Origin: Paludisphaera borealis
Lineage (GTDB): Bacteria > Planctomycetota > Planctomycetia > Isosphaerales > Isosphaeraceae
Assembly (NCBI RefSeq): GCF_001956985.1
Contig: NZ_CP019082.1
Span: 5,394,001 to 5,458,000 of the forward strand
Reading direction: 5' to 3'
DNA: 64,000 nucleotides
Shown: piece after piece, positions 22,023 to 30,023 of the stretch
Numbering within the stretch: position 1 is the stretch's first letter
How the letters are laid out: each line of letters opens with the position of its first letter
Notes under the pieces: model-generated
Database searches by the model: none
What the model saw: only the letters and a program-made list of their open reading frames with translations
What the model was told of the DNA's origin: nothing
Position numbers and translations under genes: made by a program

Positions 22023-22805
22023 TTACGACTTGCCCCGGGCCGTAACCTCTTGGCCGGCCTTGATGATCGCCAGGAAGTCGGCGGCTTTGAGGGCGGCTCC
22101 GCCGACCAGGGCGCCGTCGATGTCGGGGCAGCTCAGCAACTCGATGGCGTTGTCCGGCTTGACGCTTCCCCCATACTGGACGACGACCCGGGCGGCCGTC
22201 GCTTCGCCGAAGACCTGCGTCAGCCAGCCTCGGATGTAGGCGTGGGCGGCCTGGGCCTGCTCGGGGCTGGCGGTCAGGCCGGTGCCGATCGCCCAGACCG
22301 GCTCGTAGGCGAGCACGACCCCGGCCATCTCCTCGGGGCTGAGCCCCGCCAGCGAGCCGCTGAGCTGCTCGAGCAAGACCGCTTCGGTCTGCTCGGCCAG
22401 GCGTTCGTCCTTGGTCTCACCGATGCAGACGATCGGGATCAGCTTGACGCCGAGCGCGGCCTTGAGCTTGGCGTTGACCTGGGCGTTGGTCTCCCCCTGG
22501 CCGTGCCGGCGCTCGCTGTGGCCGAGGATCACGTGCGTGCAGCCGACGTCGACGAGCATCGGGCCGGAGATCTCGCCGGTGAACGCGCCCGAGTTCTCCC
22601 AGTACATGTCCTGACCGCTCAGGCCGATCGGCGAGCCCGACAGGACGCCGTCGATCTGGGTGAGGAACACGAACGGCGGCGCAATGGCGACATGGACGTC
22701 GGTCGCGGCGCCGAGCCCATTTTTGACCCCTTCGGCCAGCGCCGAGGCGGCCTCGACGGTGGTGGGGTTCAGCTTCCAGTTGCCCGCGATCAGCAAGGTG
22801 CGCAT
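22023..22805 (-). CDS. tpiA: Triosephosphate isomerase
   Basis: A 260-residue TIM-barrel enzyme interconverting dihydroxyacetone phosphate and glyceraldehyde 3-phosphate in glycolysis. Seen: NWKLN (Asn and Lys of the active site), GHSERR with catalytic His, [11 protein letters not shown] with catalytic Glu and the mobile loop, and [10 protein letters not shown] for phosphate binding. Length is usual. ATG 22805 has AAGGAG 10 bases upstream and lies inside the end of aroF, overlapping it by 16 bp, so translation is probably coupled. secG follows. Confidence 0.97.
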   Translation of the reverse strand: MRTLLIAGNWKLNPTTVEAASALAEGVKNGLGAATDVHVAIAPPFVFLTQIDGVLSGSPIGLSGQDMYWENSGAFTGEISGPMLVDVGCTHVILGHSERRHGQGETNAQVNAKLKAALGVKLIPIVCIGETKDERLAEQTEAVLLEQLSGSLAGLSPEEMAGVVLAYEPVWAIGTGLTASPEQAQAAHAYIRGWLTQVFGEATAARVVVQYGGSVKPDNAIELLSCPDIDGALVGGAALKAADFLAIIKAGQEVTARGKS

Positions 22806-23842
22806 GAAACCGGCTCTCCTTCGCAGACGTCGATGGTCTTGCCCATGACTTCGGCGAGCCGTCGCAGCTCGTCCATCAGTCGGGCGTATTGGTCGGGGAC
22901 GAGCGCCTGGGGCCCGTCGGAAAGCGCCTTCTCGGGGCACGAATGCACTTCGATGTGCACGCCGTCGCAGCCGCTGGCCACCGCCGCCATGGCCATCGCC
23001 GGGATCAGGTCCGGTCGGCCGGTCGCGTGGCTGGGGTCGACGATGATCGGCAAGTGGCTGAGCCCCTTGACGTTGGGAACGATCGACAGGTCGAGGGTGT
23101 TGCGCGTCGAATCCTCGAACGTCCGAATCCCGCGCTCGCAGAGGATGACCTCGCGGTTGCCCTGGGAGAGGATGTACTCGACCGACATCAGCAGGTCCTT
23201 GACCGTCGCGCTCATGCCCCGTTTGATCAGGACCGGAATCCGGGTCTTGCCGATCTCCTTGAGCAGATCGAAGTTCTGCATGTTGCGGGCGCCGATCTGG
23301 AACATGTCGGTGTACCGCGACACCAGCTCGATCTGGCGGGGGTCCATGACCTCGGTCACGACCGGCATGTGGAGCTGGTCGCCGACGTTCCGGAGGATCT
23401 TGAGCCCGTCCTCGCCGAGCCCCTGAAAGCTGTAGGGGCTGGTGCGCGGCTTGAACGCGCCGCCGCGAAGGATGTTGGCCCCGGCGTCGCGGACGCGGAC
23501 GGCCACCTCGTACAAGAGGGCCTCGCCCTCGATCGCGCACGGACCGGCGATCATGGCCAGATGGCCGCCGCCGATCTTGATCCCCTTGACCTCGAAGACC
23601 GAGTCCTCGGGATGGAACTCGCGGCTGGCGAGCTTGTACGGCTTGAGGATCGGCACCACCTGCTCGACCCCGGCGATGGCCTGGAGCGGCTCGACCTGGA
23701 GCTTCTGCTCGTCGCCGATGACGCCGATGATGGTCCGCGAAACCCCCTGGCTGAGGTGCGGCGTCAGCCCGAGCGCCTCGATCCGCTCCAGCACGTGCGC
23801 CACCACCTCGGGCGAGGAGTGCGGCTTCAGGACGATGATCAT
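22790..23842 (-). CDS. aroF: 3-deoxy-7-phosphoheptulonate synthase (DAHP synthase, type I beta)
   Basis: A 350-residue enzyme condensing phosphoenolpyruvate and erythrose 4-phosphate, first step of the shikimate pathway. An N-terminal ferredoxin-like regulatory domain (about 1-70, [20 protein letters not shown]) precedes the catalytic barrel with [44 protein letters not shown], and the metal-binding [10 protein letters not shown] and GVHIEVH motifs. This domain order is that of the Thermotoga-type enzyme, whose regulatory domain mediates feedback inhibition by Tyr or Phe; that control is inferred. The C-terminus EPVSCAPC overlaps the tpiA start. It is the first gene of the leftward housekeeping run. 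Confidence 0.95.
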   Translation of the reverse strand: MIIVLKPHSSPEVVAHVLERIEALGLTPHLSQGVSRTIIGVIGDEQKLQVEPLQAIAGVEQVVPILKPYKLASREFHPEDSVFEVKGIKIGGGHLAMIAGPCAIEGEALLYEVAVRVRDAGANILRGGAFKPRTSPYSFQGLGEDGLKILRNVGDQLHMPVVTEVMDPRQIELVSRYTDMFQIGARNMQNFDLLKEIGKTRIPVLIKRGMSATVKDLLMSVEYILSQGNREVILCERGIRTFEDSTRNTLDLSIVPNVKGLSHLPIIVDPSHATGRPDLIPAMAMAAVASGCDGVHIEVHSCPEKALSDGPQALVPDQYARLMDELRRLAEVMGKTIDVCEGEPVSCAPC

Positions 23843-24514
23843 TACGCGAATCTCGTTCTAGCTAGATCCCCGGAGCCTCGGCCTGGCGCAACACCACGAT
23901 TTTCGCGCGCAAACGAGCACCGACCCTCAAAATGCGGGAACATGACATCGTAGCGAATCCTTCCCCCCGCGCGAAGGCGTCGGCAAGGAAATTGCGGGTG
24001 TGGAGCGACTGATCGCGGCGGTAGAGCGGCTGTGGGTTGACTCGGCGTTCGAGGCTTCGCGTCAGGCGCGGTCCTTGGCCGAGGCCGTGTAGTGACGCCA
24101 GACCTCTTTGGCAGATCGGCCGCGAGGGGCGACACTTATTTTGCGAAATCGGCAAATTCTGCTCTCGGCCGGGCGCTCCGCCCGGCGATCGGAGAATTGA
24201 CACTATGGGGGGACTAAAGAAGGTCGATGCGACGGTTTGCGGAGACTCGGACCCTGGGGGAGACTGGAGGAAGTTCTCCTGACAGCCCCAACCGCCCCGC
24301 GTGGGGCAGGAGTTTCGACATGAGCTACGTCGGCGTCGACTGTGTAAGTTGCTCGGTAAGAGGCACGGCTTCCTGGCCGGTAAATGGCACCGTGTCCGGT
24401 CCTATGACCGGCTGTTAATTGGGAGGTAACGCGCTCGCGACGTCCTTCCCTCAGGTGAGATCGAGAGAAATGGACGGCTCCGGAGCCCCGAACGAGGTAA
24501 GCCAATGGCTCGGG
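23843..24514. other. Intergenic region with hairpins, no gene accepted
   Basis: This 672-bp stretch lies upstream of aroF and downstream of the HEAT-repeat gene. It holds an 8-bp hairpin GCCGGGCG/CGCCCGGC (24168-24186) and an imperfect hairpin pairing CTCCTG..GCCCC with GGGGCAGGAG (24276-24312). At 24376-24390 lies GCCGGTAAATGGCAC, found inverted at 26483-26497 on the other side of the HEAT gene. A 63-codon rightward frame (24227-24418) has no family resemblance. The aroF promoter should lie in the first ~200 bp; I could not pin it down. Confidence 0.4.
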
Positions 24515-26242
24515 CTATTGAGAAGGGGCTCCCACCTGGACGTCGCCCGACTCCCGGGTTGAGGCCGGATTGAACCGATCCAGGGCCCATTCGGCGTTGG
24601 GACGCCTCCAGGGATGCCCGGGCTGACGCAGGATCTCCGCCAGGGACGCCCAAGCCGTGTCGGCCATCCCCGTCCCCGGGGCGATCGCTCCCAAAGCCCA
24701 GGTCGCCGCGACCGCCGGATCGGCCCATTCGGGGTGCTGTCGTTCGTACGATGTCATGGGTTCGAAGGTCTCCTTCAGGAGCGGGAGGACCGCCGGGACG
24801 GCCTCGCTCGCCTGCGGACCGATCCGGCTGAGCAGGTCCGCGGCCCGGAATCGCACCGGCCGTTCGGGGCTGCGCAGGGCCTCCATCAGGATCGGGATGG
24901 AGGCCGGCGAGGGACGGACGCCCACCAGCATCATCGAGCACACCGCTCGGACCCCCGGATCCGGATCGCACTCGAGGATCCGCAGGAGCGCGGGGAGGGC
25001 CGAGTCGATGCCCAGCGGGAACTCGACGACGGTTTCGACGGCCTCCCGGCGTATCGCGGCGTCCGTCGCGTCGAGGGCCTTCAGGAGCCGGGCGGGGGCG
25101 GCGCCCTCCAGTCGCGGCGCAATGGCGCGGAGGACATGGAAGGCCCACGATCGGACTTTGGGGCTCGGGTCCTCGATAGCCTGACCCAGCAGATCGACGA
25201 AGCGCTCGGTATCGACCGGAAGCAGCGGGGGGGGGCCTCCGGAGACGGATGTGAGGACGTAGATGTTCACAAGGGCCAGCGCGGTGTGGTATCTCACGTC
25301 GTGCGCCGTGTCCCGCAATCCCTCCGCCAGGCCGGCGGCCACGGCCTGGACTTGCGGCACGGGAGCCGATCGTTGGGTGGCCTGAACGGCAATCATGAAG
25401 AGAGAGAGAGCAGCGGCCTCGCGCACGCCGGGATTCTGGTCGCGCTGCGCGACGAGCAAGTCGGGGATTATGGCATCGACCTGCTTGGGCGTAAGGGAGT
25501 TTCCGGTCAAGAGGTACTTGAGATCGTTCGCAGCACTCAGTCGTGCGCTCGGGCCCCCCGACTGGAGCAGGCGGATCGCCCGCGCCGTTTCGTTCCCTGG
25601 CCGGCGATCCCACAGCTCCCGGCCCATCAAGAACAGGGGGGCGCAGCAGGCGACCAGGATGAGCAACCCTCTGAGGCTGAACTGAAATCGGCGCCGGTCG
25701 CGTTCGAAGCGGCCTGCGGGGCTCGCGGCTTCCATACGCTCGGGCAGCGCCCCCGCGTCGGGGGCCGTCCTGCTCCGCCTGAGATAGAGGCGAGCCCCGG
25801 GCATCGCGAAGGTCATCATCAGGTCGACCGCCTTCACGCCGACAGCGAGGCCCTGGATCGCCATCGCCTCCAAATTGAGCCCGAGCTTCGACAGGAGCAA
25901 CCCTGCCCCGATCGCCGCGAGGAACGCGATGGGCAGCAGGGCGGGCAGCCATCGGTGAAAGCCGCACTCAAGCGAGATCCGTTCCCCGGGCGCAAGCGTC
26001 AGGACCAGGGTGCGAGACCGCAGAAAGCTCGCCCTGGCGGCCACCTGATGGACGCCCGCCCCCACTGACAAGGACCGCGCACGCGGGTCCCTCAGGACGC
26101 CGACGGGCTGGCCGTCGATGAGGACTTGGACCGTACGGCTGGCGTCCCAGGTCCAACCGACGAGCTGGACCGCGATGGCGGGCTCACTGCACGGTACAGC
26201 TTCCACGGTCGATCTCCCCGGAATCGGATCCCCCCATCTCAT
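24515..26242 (-). CDS. HEAT-repeat membrane protein
   Basis: A 575-residue protein in three parts. Residues about 1-100 form a beta-rich domain (VQVLIDGQPVGVLRD) resembling PEGA-like modules. Then come membrane segments: LLPIAFLAAIGAGLLLSKLG, a weaker one near 130-150, and LLILVACCAPLFLMG near 200. The C-terminal ~360 residues are HEAT/PBS-lyase-like repeats, such as DQNPGVREAAALSLFMIA, DPSPKVRSWAFHVLRAIA and RPVRFRAADLLSRIG, typical of protein-binding solenoids. The FSLRGLL motif before the second membrane block is frequent in planctomycete membrane proteins. No catalytic site is visible; scaffolding at the membrane is inference. No good ribosome site precedes ATG 26242, so the start is uncertain. 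Homologous inverted ~50-bp segments flank the gene. Confidence 0.75.
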   Translation of the reverse strand: MRWGDPIPGRSTVEAVPCSEPAIAVQLVGWTWDASRTVQVLIDGQPVGVLRDPRARSLSVGAGVHQVAARASFLRSRTLVLTLAPGERISLECGFHRWLPALLPIAFLAAIGAGLLLSKLGLNLEAMAIQGLAVGVKAVDLMMTFAMPGARLYLRRSRTAPDAGALPERMEAASPAGRFERDRRRFQFSLRGLLILVACCAPLFLMGRELWDRRPGNETARAIRLLQSGGPSARLSAANDLKYLLTGNSLTPKQVDAIIPDLLVAQRDQNPGVREAAALSLFMIAVQATQRSAPVPQVQAVAAGLAEGLRDTAHDVRYHTALALVNIYVLTSVSGGPPPLLPVDTERFVDLLGQAIEDPSPKVRSWAFHVLRAIAPRLEGAAPARLLKALDATDAAIRREAVETVVEFPLGIDSALPALLRILECDPDPGVRAVCSMMLVGVRPSPASIPILMEALRSPERPVRFRAADLLSRIGPQASEAVPAVLPLLKETFEPMTSYERQHPEWADPAVAATWALGAIAPGTGMADTAWASLAEILRQPGHPWRRPNAEWALDRFNPASTRESGDVQVGAPSQ

Positions 26243-26994
26243 GGGGCGCCGCGGCGATTATCTGAGGGTGAGTCGGCTCGGTTCGTCCTGGATGGATGAT
26301 GGCCTCCATACTCATTAGACCGACGAGTATCGATCGTACAACGAGAATCCAAACGGTTTTGAATGCCTGCTGTTGCTTCTCCGTCCGGCTCCGATGGGGC
26401 GGATTCCAGGAGGTCTGACATTCAATTTTATGTCGTGCAGATTTCAAATGTGCCGTCTGCGTCGATCGTAGGGTCGGTCGATGTGCCATTTACCGGCAAA
26501 GAGAACGTGCCAGATAGCGGACAATTTAACACTTTGGGGCATCCGAAGGGCCTTACGCCTCGTCGGGTCGGAGTTGGTTGTTTGGCGTCTTCCGGTGACG
26601 ACCCCGGGACGGAGAAGCGAGTCGAGCCCTTAATTTCTCTGGTCTCCGATGTTTTTCCAGTTTCCCCAGAACCCGCAGGCTGCGTCCAGTTTTAGGAGTG
26701 ACCCCTTCAGTTTCTCCAGTTTTAGGAGTGACCCCTTCAGTTTCTCCCATGAAGAAGTTCCCGCTGATGCAAGAGCCCCGCGGCCTGCTTCGCAACCGCC
26801 TGCTAAGAAACGGCCTTACGGCTTAAGTTCATGCCATTCAGGAGTGACCCCTTCAGTTTCCGGCGACCGTCGCTCATTTCGCCTGGAAATCGGTTATTCT
26901 TGTAGTCATGCGACGGGGTCGGTAATCTGCTGAAGATGCGGCCGCGCATCGTCCCGGCCGGTCGAAAATCCATCCGAAGGGAAGGCGGTGGAAC
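26243..26994. other. A/T-richer intergenic region with short repeats
   Basis: This 752-bp stretch separates divergent genes. It is noticeably less G+C-rich than the genes. It contains the inverted counterpart (26483-26497) of a segment beyond the HEAT gene, a tandem 30-bp repeat at 26686-26745 with a partial third copy at 26837-26860, and no reading frame with coding character. The signs point to decayed insertions. Confidence 0.5.
26686..26745. repeat. Tandem 30-bp direct repeat (2 units) plus distant partial copy
   Basis: Two identical, directly adjacent 30-bp units (26686-26715 and 26716-26745) share the core TAGGAGTGACCCCTTCAGTT. A partial third copy of about 24 bp (core GGAGTGACCCCTTCAGTTTC) lies at 26837-26860. 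There is no spacer between the two full units, so this is not a CRISPR array. Confidence 0.85.
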
Positions 26995-27831
26995 ATGAGC
27001 CATCGATTGCTGAAGCATGCCCTGATGGTCCTCTCGCTCCTGCTGGGCTCGGCCGAATTCGCGCGGGCCGAGGCGCAGAGGGACGAGAAGGCCATGGTCG
27101 AGGAGTTTCGGGCGTTAGCGAAGGAGGAGGCCGCGAGCTACACCTTCCGACTCGAAGGCAGCGATCGACCGCTGCGGCTTCATCCGGAGTCGGTCCTGTC
27201 TTATGTGGACCCCGTGGTCGGGGGAGTCTGCGGCGACGTCTTCATAGGGACGGCCGAAGGGAGGCCGGAGGTTGTGGCCGCGATCTACCGGTTCTACGCA
27301 AGGGATCCCCACCGCGGTGCCGCGTTCGACTCGCTGTCACTCGGCAAGCTGACCGCCGAACGGGACGGCGTCGTCGTCTGGTCCCCCGCCAAGCCGGGGG
27401 TGGAGTTGCAGCCGATCCCCGGAGCCCCCGCTCCGGCCGATTCGGCCGCCGGCCGGCTCCGCCAGATGCGCGCCCTGGCGAGGGAGTTCACCAGCCGCCA
27501 GACGAATCGAGCTGGGGTGGACAGCGCGATGCGTGTGCTCTCCCAGCCCCTCTATCGCTACGAGGGCACCAAGGGCGACCTGATCGATGGCGGCCTGTTC
27601 GTCTTCGTGCACGGGGGCGCCCCCGAGATCTTCATGCTGATCGAGGCCCGACGGATGGGGGATGGCACCCCCGAGTGGCGTTTTGGCGCAAACCGGCCGC
27701 ACGGCATCGATCTGAGGCTGTATCACCGGGGGGATTTGATCTGGAGGGCTCCCGAGATCCCCTGGTCGCAAATCATCGACCCACGGGAACCGTATTGGGG
27801 CTTCCGTGTCGACATGCCCGGGTTGCCGTGA
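26995..27831 (+). CDS. Exported protein of unknown function
   Basis: A 278-residue protein with a Sec signal peptide (MSHRLLKHALMVLSLLLGSAEFARA, cleavage after A-R-A near 25). The mature part is a mixed alpha/beta chain: a helical start, a beta-rich section with SYTFRLEGSDRPLRLHPESVLSY, and a compact C-terminal half with GDLIDGGLFVFVHGGAPEIFMLIEAR and WRFGANRPHGIDLRLYHRGDLIWRAPEIPW. The latter resembles a small beta-sandwich seen in planctomycete proteins of unknown role. No catalytic motif is evident. Codon use is as in the neighbours. The ATG has a weak AAGG site 11 bases upstream. It stands alone between an A/T-richer gap and the IS element. Confidence 0.65.
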   Translation: MSHRLLKHALMVLSLLLGSAEFARAEAQRDEKAMVEEFRALAKEEAASYTFRLEGSDRPLRLHPESVLSYVDPVVGGVCGDVFIGTAEGRPEVVAAIYRFYARDPHRGAAFDSLSLGKLTAERDGVVVWSPAKPGVELQPIPGAPAPADSAAGRLRQMRALAREFTSRQTNRAGVDSAMRVLSQPLYRYEGTKGDLIDGGLFVFVHGGAPEIFMLIEARRMGDGTPEWRFGANRPHGIDLRLYHRGDLIWRAPEIPWSQIIDPREPYWGFRVDMPGLP

Positions 27832-28195
27832 CCTGCGACGGCACGGTCGAGGAAAGAAGAAAGGGGCATGAGGCTTATACGCCTACGGTTCACGGTGCCG
27901 CGAATACTTCTTGCGCTCGTAGCAGAAACAGGGGCACTCCTGGAGCGGTTCACCTTTGAGTTGCGCACAGCCGGGGCATCCGGAAGACCGCATTACTGTA
28001 GGGGCGTCCCTCGTGGGCGCCCGAATTGCGGGGATCGCCGGAGTCGCCGACGCCGATCGGGCGCCCACAAGGGACGCCCCTACGTGTTCAACCCAAACGG
28101 AAACCGCTCTAAATCATGGGGAAGTTTTGGGGGGGAGCCGGTGTCGACGAGTCGGCTACCGAATCGAGGTGCGCGAGAACGGTGAAGTCCTGTTA
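27832..28195. other. Intergenic region with palindrome, left flank of IS element
   Basis: This 364-bp stretch holds the palindrome at 27998-28083. A leftward frame over 27883-27990 reads CPGCAQL then CPCFCYERKKYSRHREP, a zinc-ribbon-like Cys pattern that may be a gene remnant; it lacks its own start outside the palindrome. The target-site copy TTA (28193-28195) of the IS element closes the region. Confidence 0.4.
27998..28083. repeat. 86-bp intergenic palindrome, separate family
   Basis: 27-bp arms (27998-28024 and 28057-28083) pair with one mismatch; arm core GGGGCGTCCCTCGTGGGCGC. The loop is 32 nt. It has the same size and layout as the family A palindromes but unrelated sequence, and lies 113 bp left of the IS element. 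Confidence 0.85.
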
Positions 28196-29130
28196 GAGGC
28201 TATCCCGTAATTCTAGAAGATCGTAAACTCTTGTCCTCCCAGGAGGTTCGCAGGATTCATCGCCGCAGGAGCACCGTTCGATGCGTAAGCCCTACCCGTC
28301 CGACCTGACCGACGAACAGTGGGCGATCGTCGAGCCCTTGATCCCCATTCCCCAGGTCGGACGGCCCCGGACCAACGACATGCGGGAGGTGCTCAATGCC
28401 ATCCTCTACCTCAACCGCTCGGGGTGCCAGTGGGATATGCTGCCGCACGACCTGCCGGCCAAGAGCACCGTCTACAACCACTTCGCCCAGTGGCGGGACG
28501 ACGGCACATGGCAACTCATCCTGGACGCCCTGCGCCGCCAGGTCCGCACGACGGCCGGGCGGGAGCCGTCCCCAAGCGCCGGGAGCATCGACAGCCAGAC
28601 GGTCAAGGGGACCGAGACAGGGGGCGAACGGGGCTACGACGGCGGCAAGAAGCTGACCGGCGTGAAACGACATATCATCGTGGATACGCTGGGGTTGCTG
28701 CTGGTCGTGGCGGTCTCGGCGGCGTCCGCCGACGACGGGACGCACGCCCCCCAGGTGCTGGGGCGGCTGACGGCCGAGCATCGAAGCCGGTTGGCGTTGG
28801 TCTGGGGCGACGGCAAGTATCGCAACCACCACCTCGACGGATGGCTGGCGGAGGCCTCGGCCGGGTACAGGATCGAGGTCGTGGAGCGGCCGCCGGGAAG
28901 CCAAGGGTTTGTGAAGCTGCCGAGGCGCTGGGTGGTGGAGCGGACGTTCGCCTGGCTGGGGCGGCATCGGCGACACAGTCGGAATTACGAGCACCACGCC
29001 GAGAGCAGCGAGTCGATGATCCGCATCAGCTCTATTCATCGCATGCTCAAGTTCTTGAAGCCCGATCGCTCAAGGCCGGCGATCCCGTTCAAGTACCATA
29101 AAAACCAGGACATCATTACGGGATAGCCTC
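28196..29130 (+). mobile_element. Complete IS5-family insertion sequence (935 bp)
   Basis: Perfect 16-bp terminal inverted repeats GAGGCTATCCCGTAAT (28196-28211 and, inverted, 29115-29130) bound a single transposase gene. The trinucleotide TTA flanks both ends (28193-28195 and 29131-29133), fitting the TNA duplication of the IS1031-type subgroup. Intact repeats, duplication and open transposase suggest recent, possibly active insertion. Confidence 0.93.
28281..29126 (+). CDS. IS5-family DDE transposase
   Basis: A 281-residue transposase in one uninterrupted frame, the normal length for the IS1031/IS427-type IS5 subgroups. The N-terminal DUF4096-type domain ([20 protein letters not shown], then RYNRSGCQW-like [16 protein letters not shown]) is followed by the DDE core: first Asp in [10 protein letters not shown], second in [10 protein letters not shown], Glu in [15 protein letters not shown] with the usual downstream NYE. 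AGGAG lies 9 bases before the ATG at 28281. The stop codon is 4 bp inside the right inverted repeat boundary. It moves the element by cut-and-paste or copy-out at short TNA targets. Confidence 0.95.
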   Translation: MRKPYPSDLTDEQWAIVEPLIPIPQVGRPRTNDMREVLNAILYLNRSGCQWDMLPHDLPAKSTVYNHFAQWRDDGTWQLILDALRRQVRTTAGREPSPSAGSIDSQTVKGTETGGERGYDGGKKLTGVKRHIIVDTLGLLLVVAVSAASADDGTHAPQVLGRLTAEHRSRLALVWGDGKYRNHHLDGWLAEASAGYRIEVVERPPGSQGFVKLPRRWVVERTFAWLGRHRRHSRNYEHHAESSESMIRISSIHRMLKFLKPDRSRPAIPFKYHKNQDIITG

Positions 29131-30023
29131 TTAGCCCAGCCATTTCATCCGTGCAGTCCCTCCATGTAGGTGGATCGTTCCGATCCTGCACTCTCGCGAC
29201 CGAATTTCGGGCAACGATTGGGAATCGACGATCAAGTTTGCCGTTCGGTCGTATGCTCAAACTGGGGGGTTCTATGAATCGTCCGGCTCTTTCGCAATTT
29301 GGTGGTCGGGTGACAGAGGGAGCCGAGCTGGCGATCGACGAGGGCGACGAGAAAACGAGTGAACGGAGCCAATTCGCTTCGGCCGAAGCGTCGGAGCCGA
29401 GTTGAGGGAAAAACGCGCGTTCGAAGCCAATCGGGTCGGGCGATGGCGCGAAGAACTCATGTTGAAAAGCGCGCGATCGAACCCAATCCGCCGGGAGCAG
29501 CGGTTGCGGATCGAGAGGTCGACGAGTCAGGCCGAAGCAGGGACGATCAAGGTCGAAAAGCGAGCGGTTTCCGCGCGATCGAACCCAAGACTCAAGCCAT
29601 CTGCAAAGGCTTGCCGGAATGGGTGTTAGGGACGATTGGAGGCGGATTTCGGCCGACGAACAAAGCCAAACCGGAAACCGCCATGCACGGCCGCCAGCAG
29701 CGTGCGAAGGCGTCGCCTGGAGGGACGATCCGGGGCGGTCTGGCACGGCGGAACGGGGCGTTTTCTGAGCGATCGAACCCAATTCTCCGATCGGCGGGCG
29801 GGGCGTCGGACCGAGGGCGAACAGGGGGGGACGAGGCGTTCGAAACGTCGCTCACTCGAAGGGATGGAAAGTGTCGCGTGATCCGTGTGCTGGATCAGGT
29901 CCGGCGTGGGAGCCGGAAGGTGTTGGCGTATCAAACTGTTCGTGGGCGCAGAGCCAGGGCCGGAAGCCCTCCGCGGAGGGGCATCCGGCCCAGCTTTGAT
30001 CCTCGTTCAATCGATCGCGATGT
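29131..30023. repeat. Decayed interspersed repeat field, family B
   Basis: No gene is accepted in these 893 bp. At least five degenerate copies of a unit with core GCGCGATCGAACCCAAT occur: near 29364-29373 (weak), 29415-29431, 29471-29487, 29573-29588 and 29768-29783. A 21-bp segment at 29641-29661 (begins GGCGGATTTCGGCCG) recurs exactly, inverted, at 53671-53691. Long leftward frames here translate to repeated W-V-R-S motifs and are artefacts of the repeats. The right end holds a terminator-like hairpin (29957-29991). Confidence 0.6.
29957..29991. terminator. Terminator-like hairpin after the thioredoxin-fold gene
   Basis: GGGCCGGA (29957-29964) pairs with TCCGGCCC (29984-29991); inner segments GCCCTCC and GGAGGGGC extend the stem over a mismatch and a bulge. 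It lies 33 bp beyond the stop of the leftward gene at 30024. No T-run follows, so activity is uncertain. Confidence 0.5.

Noticed and set aside
24196-24230. TTGACA that might be a promoter
   Set aside because: No -10-like hexamer at a suitable distance and no accepted gene downstream on that strand.
24227-24418. 63-codon rightward frame ending in a Cys-containing peptide
   Set aside because: Its C-terminal part resembles the inverted segment at 26.5 kb, so it may be a gene remnant, but no start signal or family supports a working gene.
26686-26860. Possible CRISPR array
   Set aside because: Two repeat units are directly adjacent without spacer, the third is partial, and no cas gene is nearby.
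29036-29782. Leftward frame with repeated W-V-R-S motifs
   Set aside because: It reads through degenerate repeats and into the IS element; repeats explain the motifs and no start or family supports a gene.
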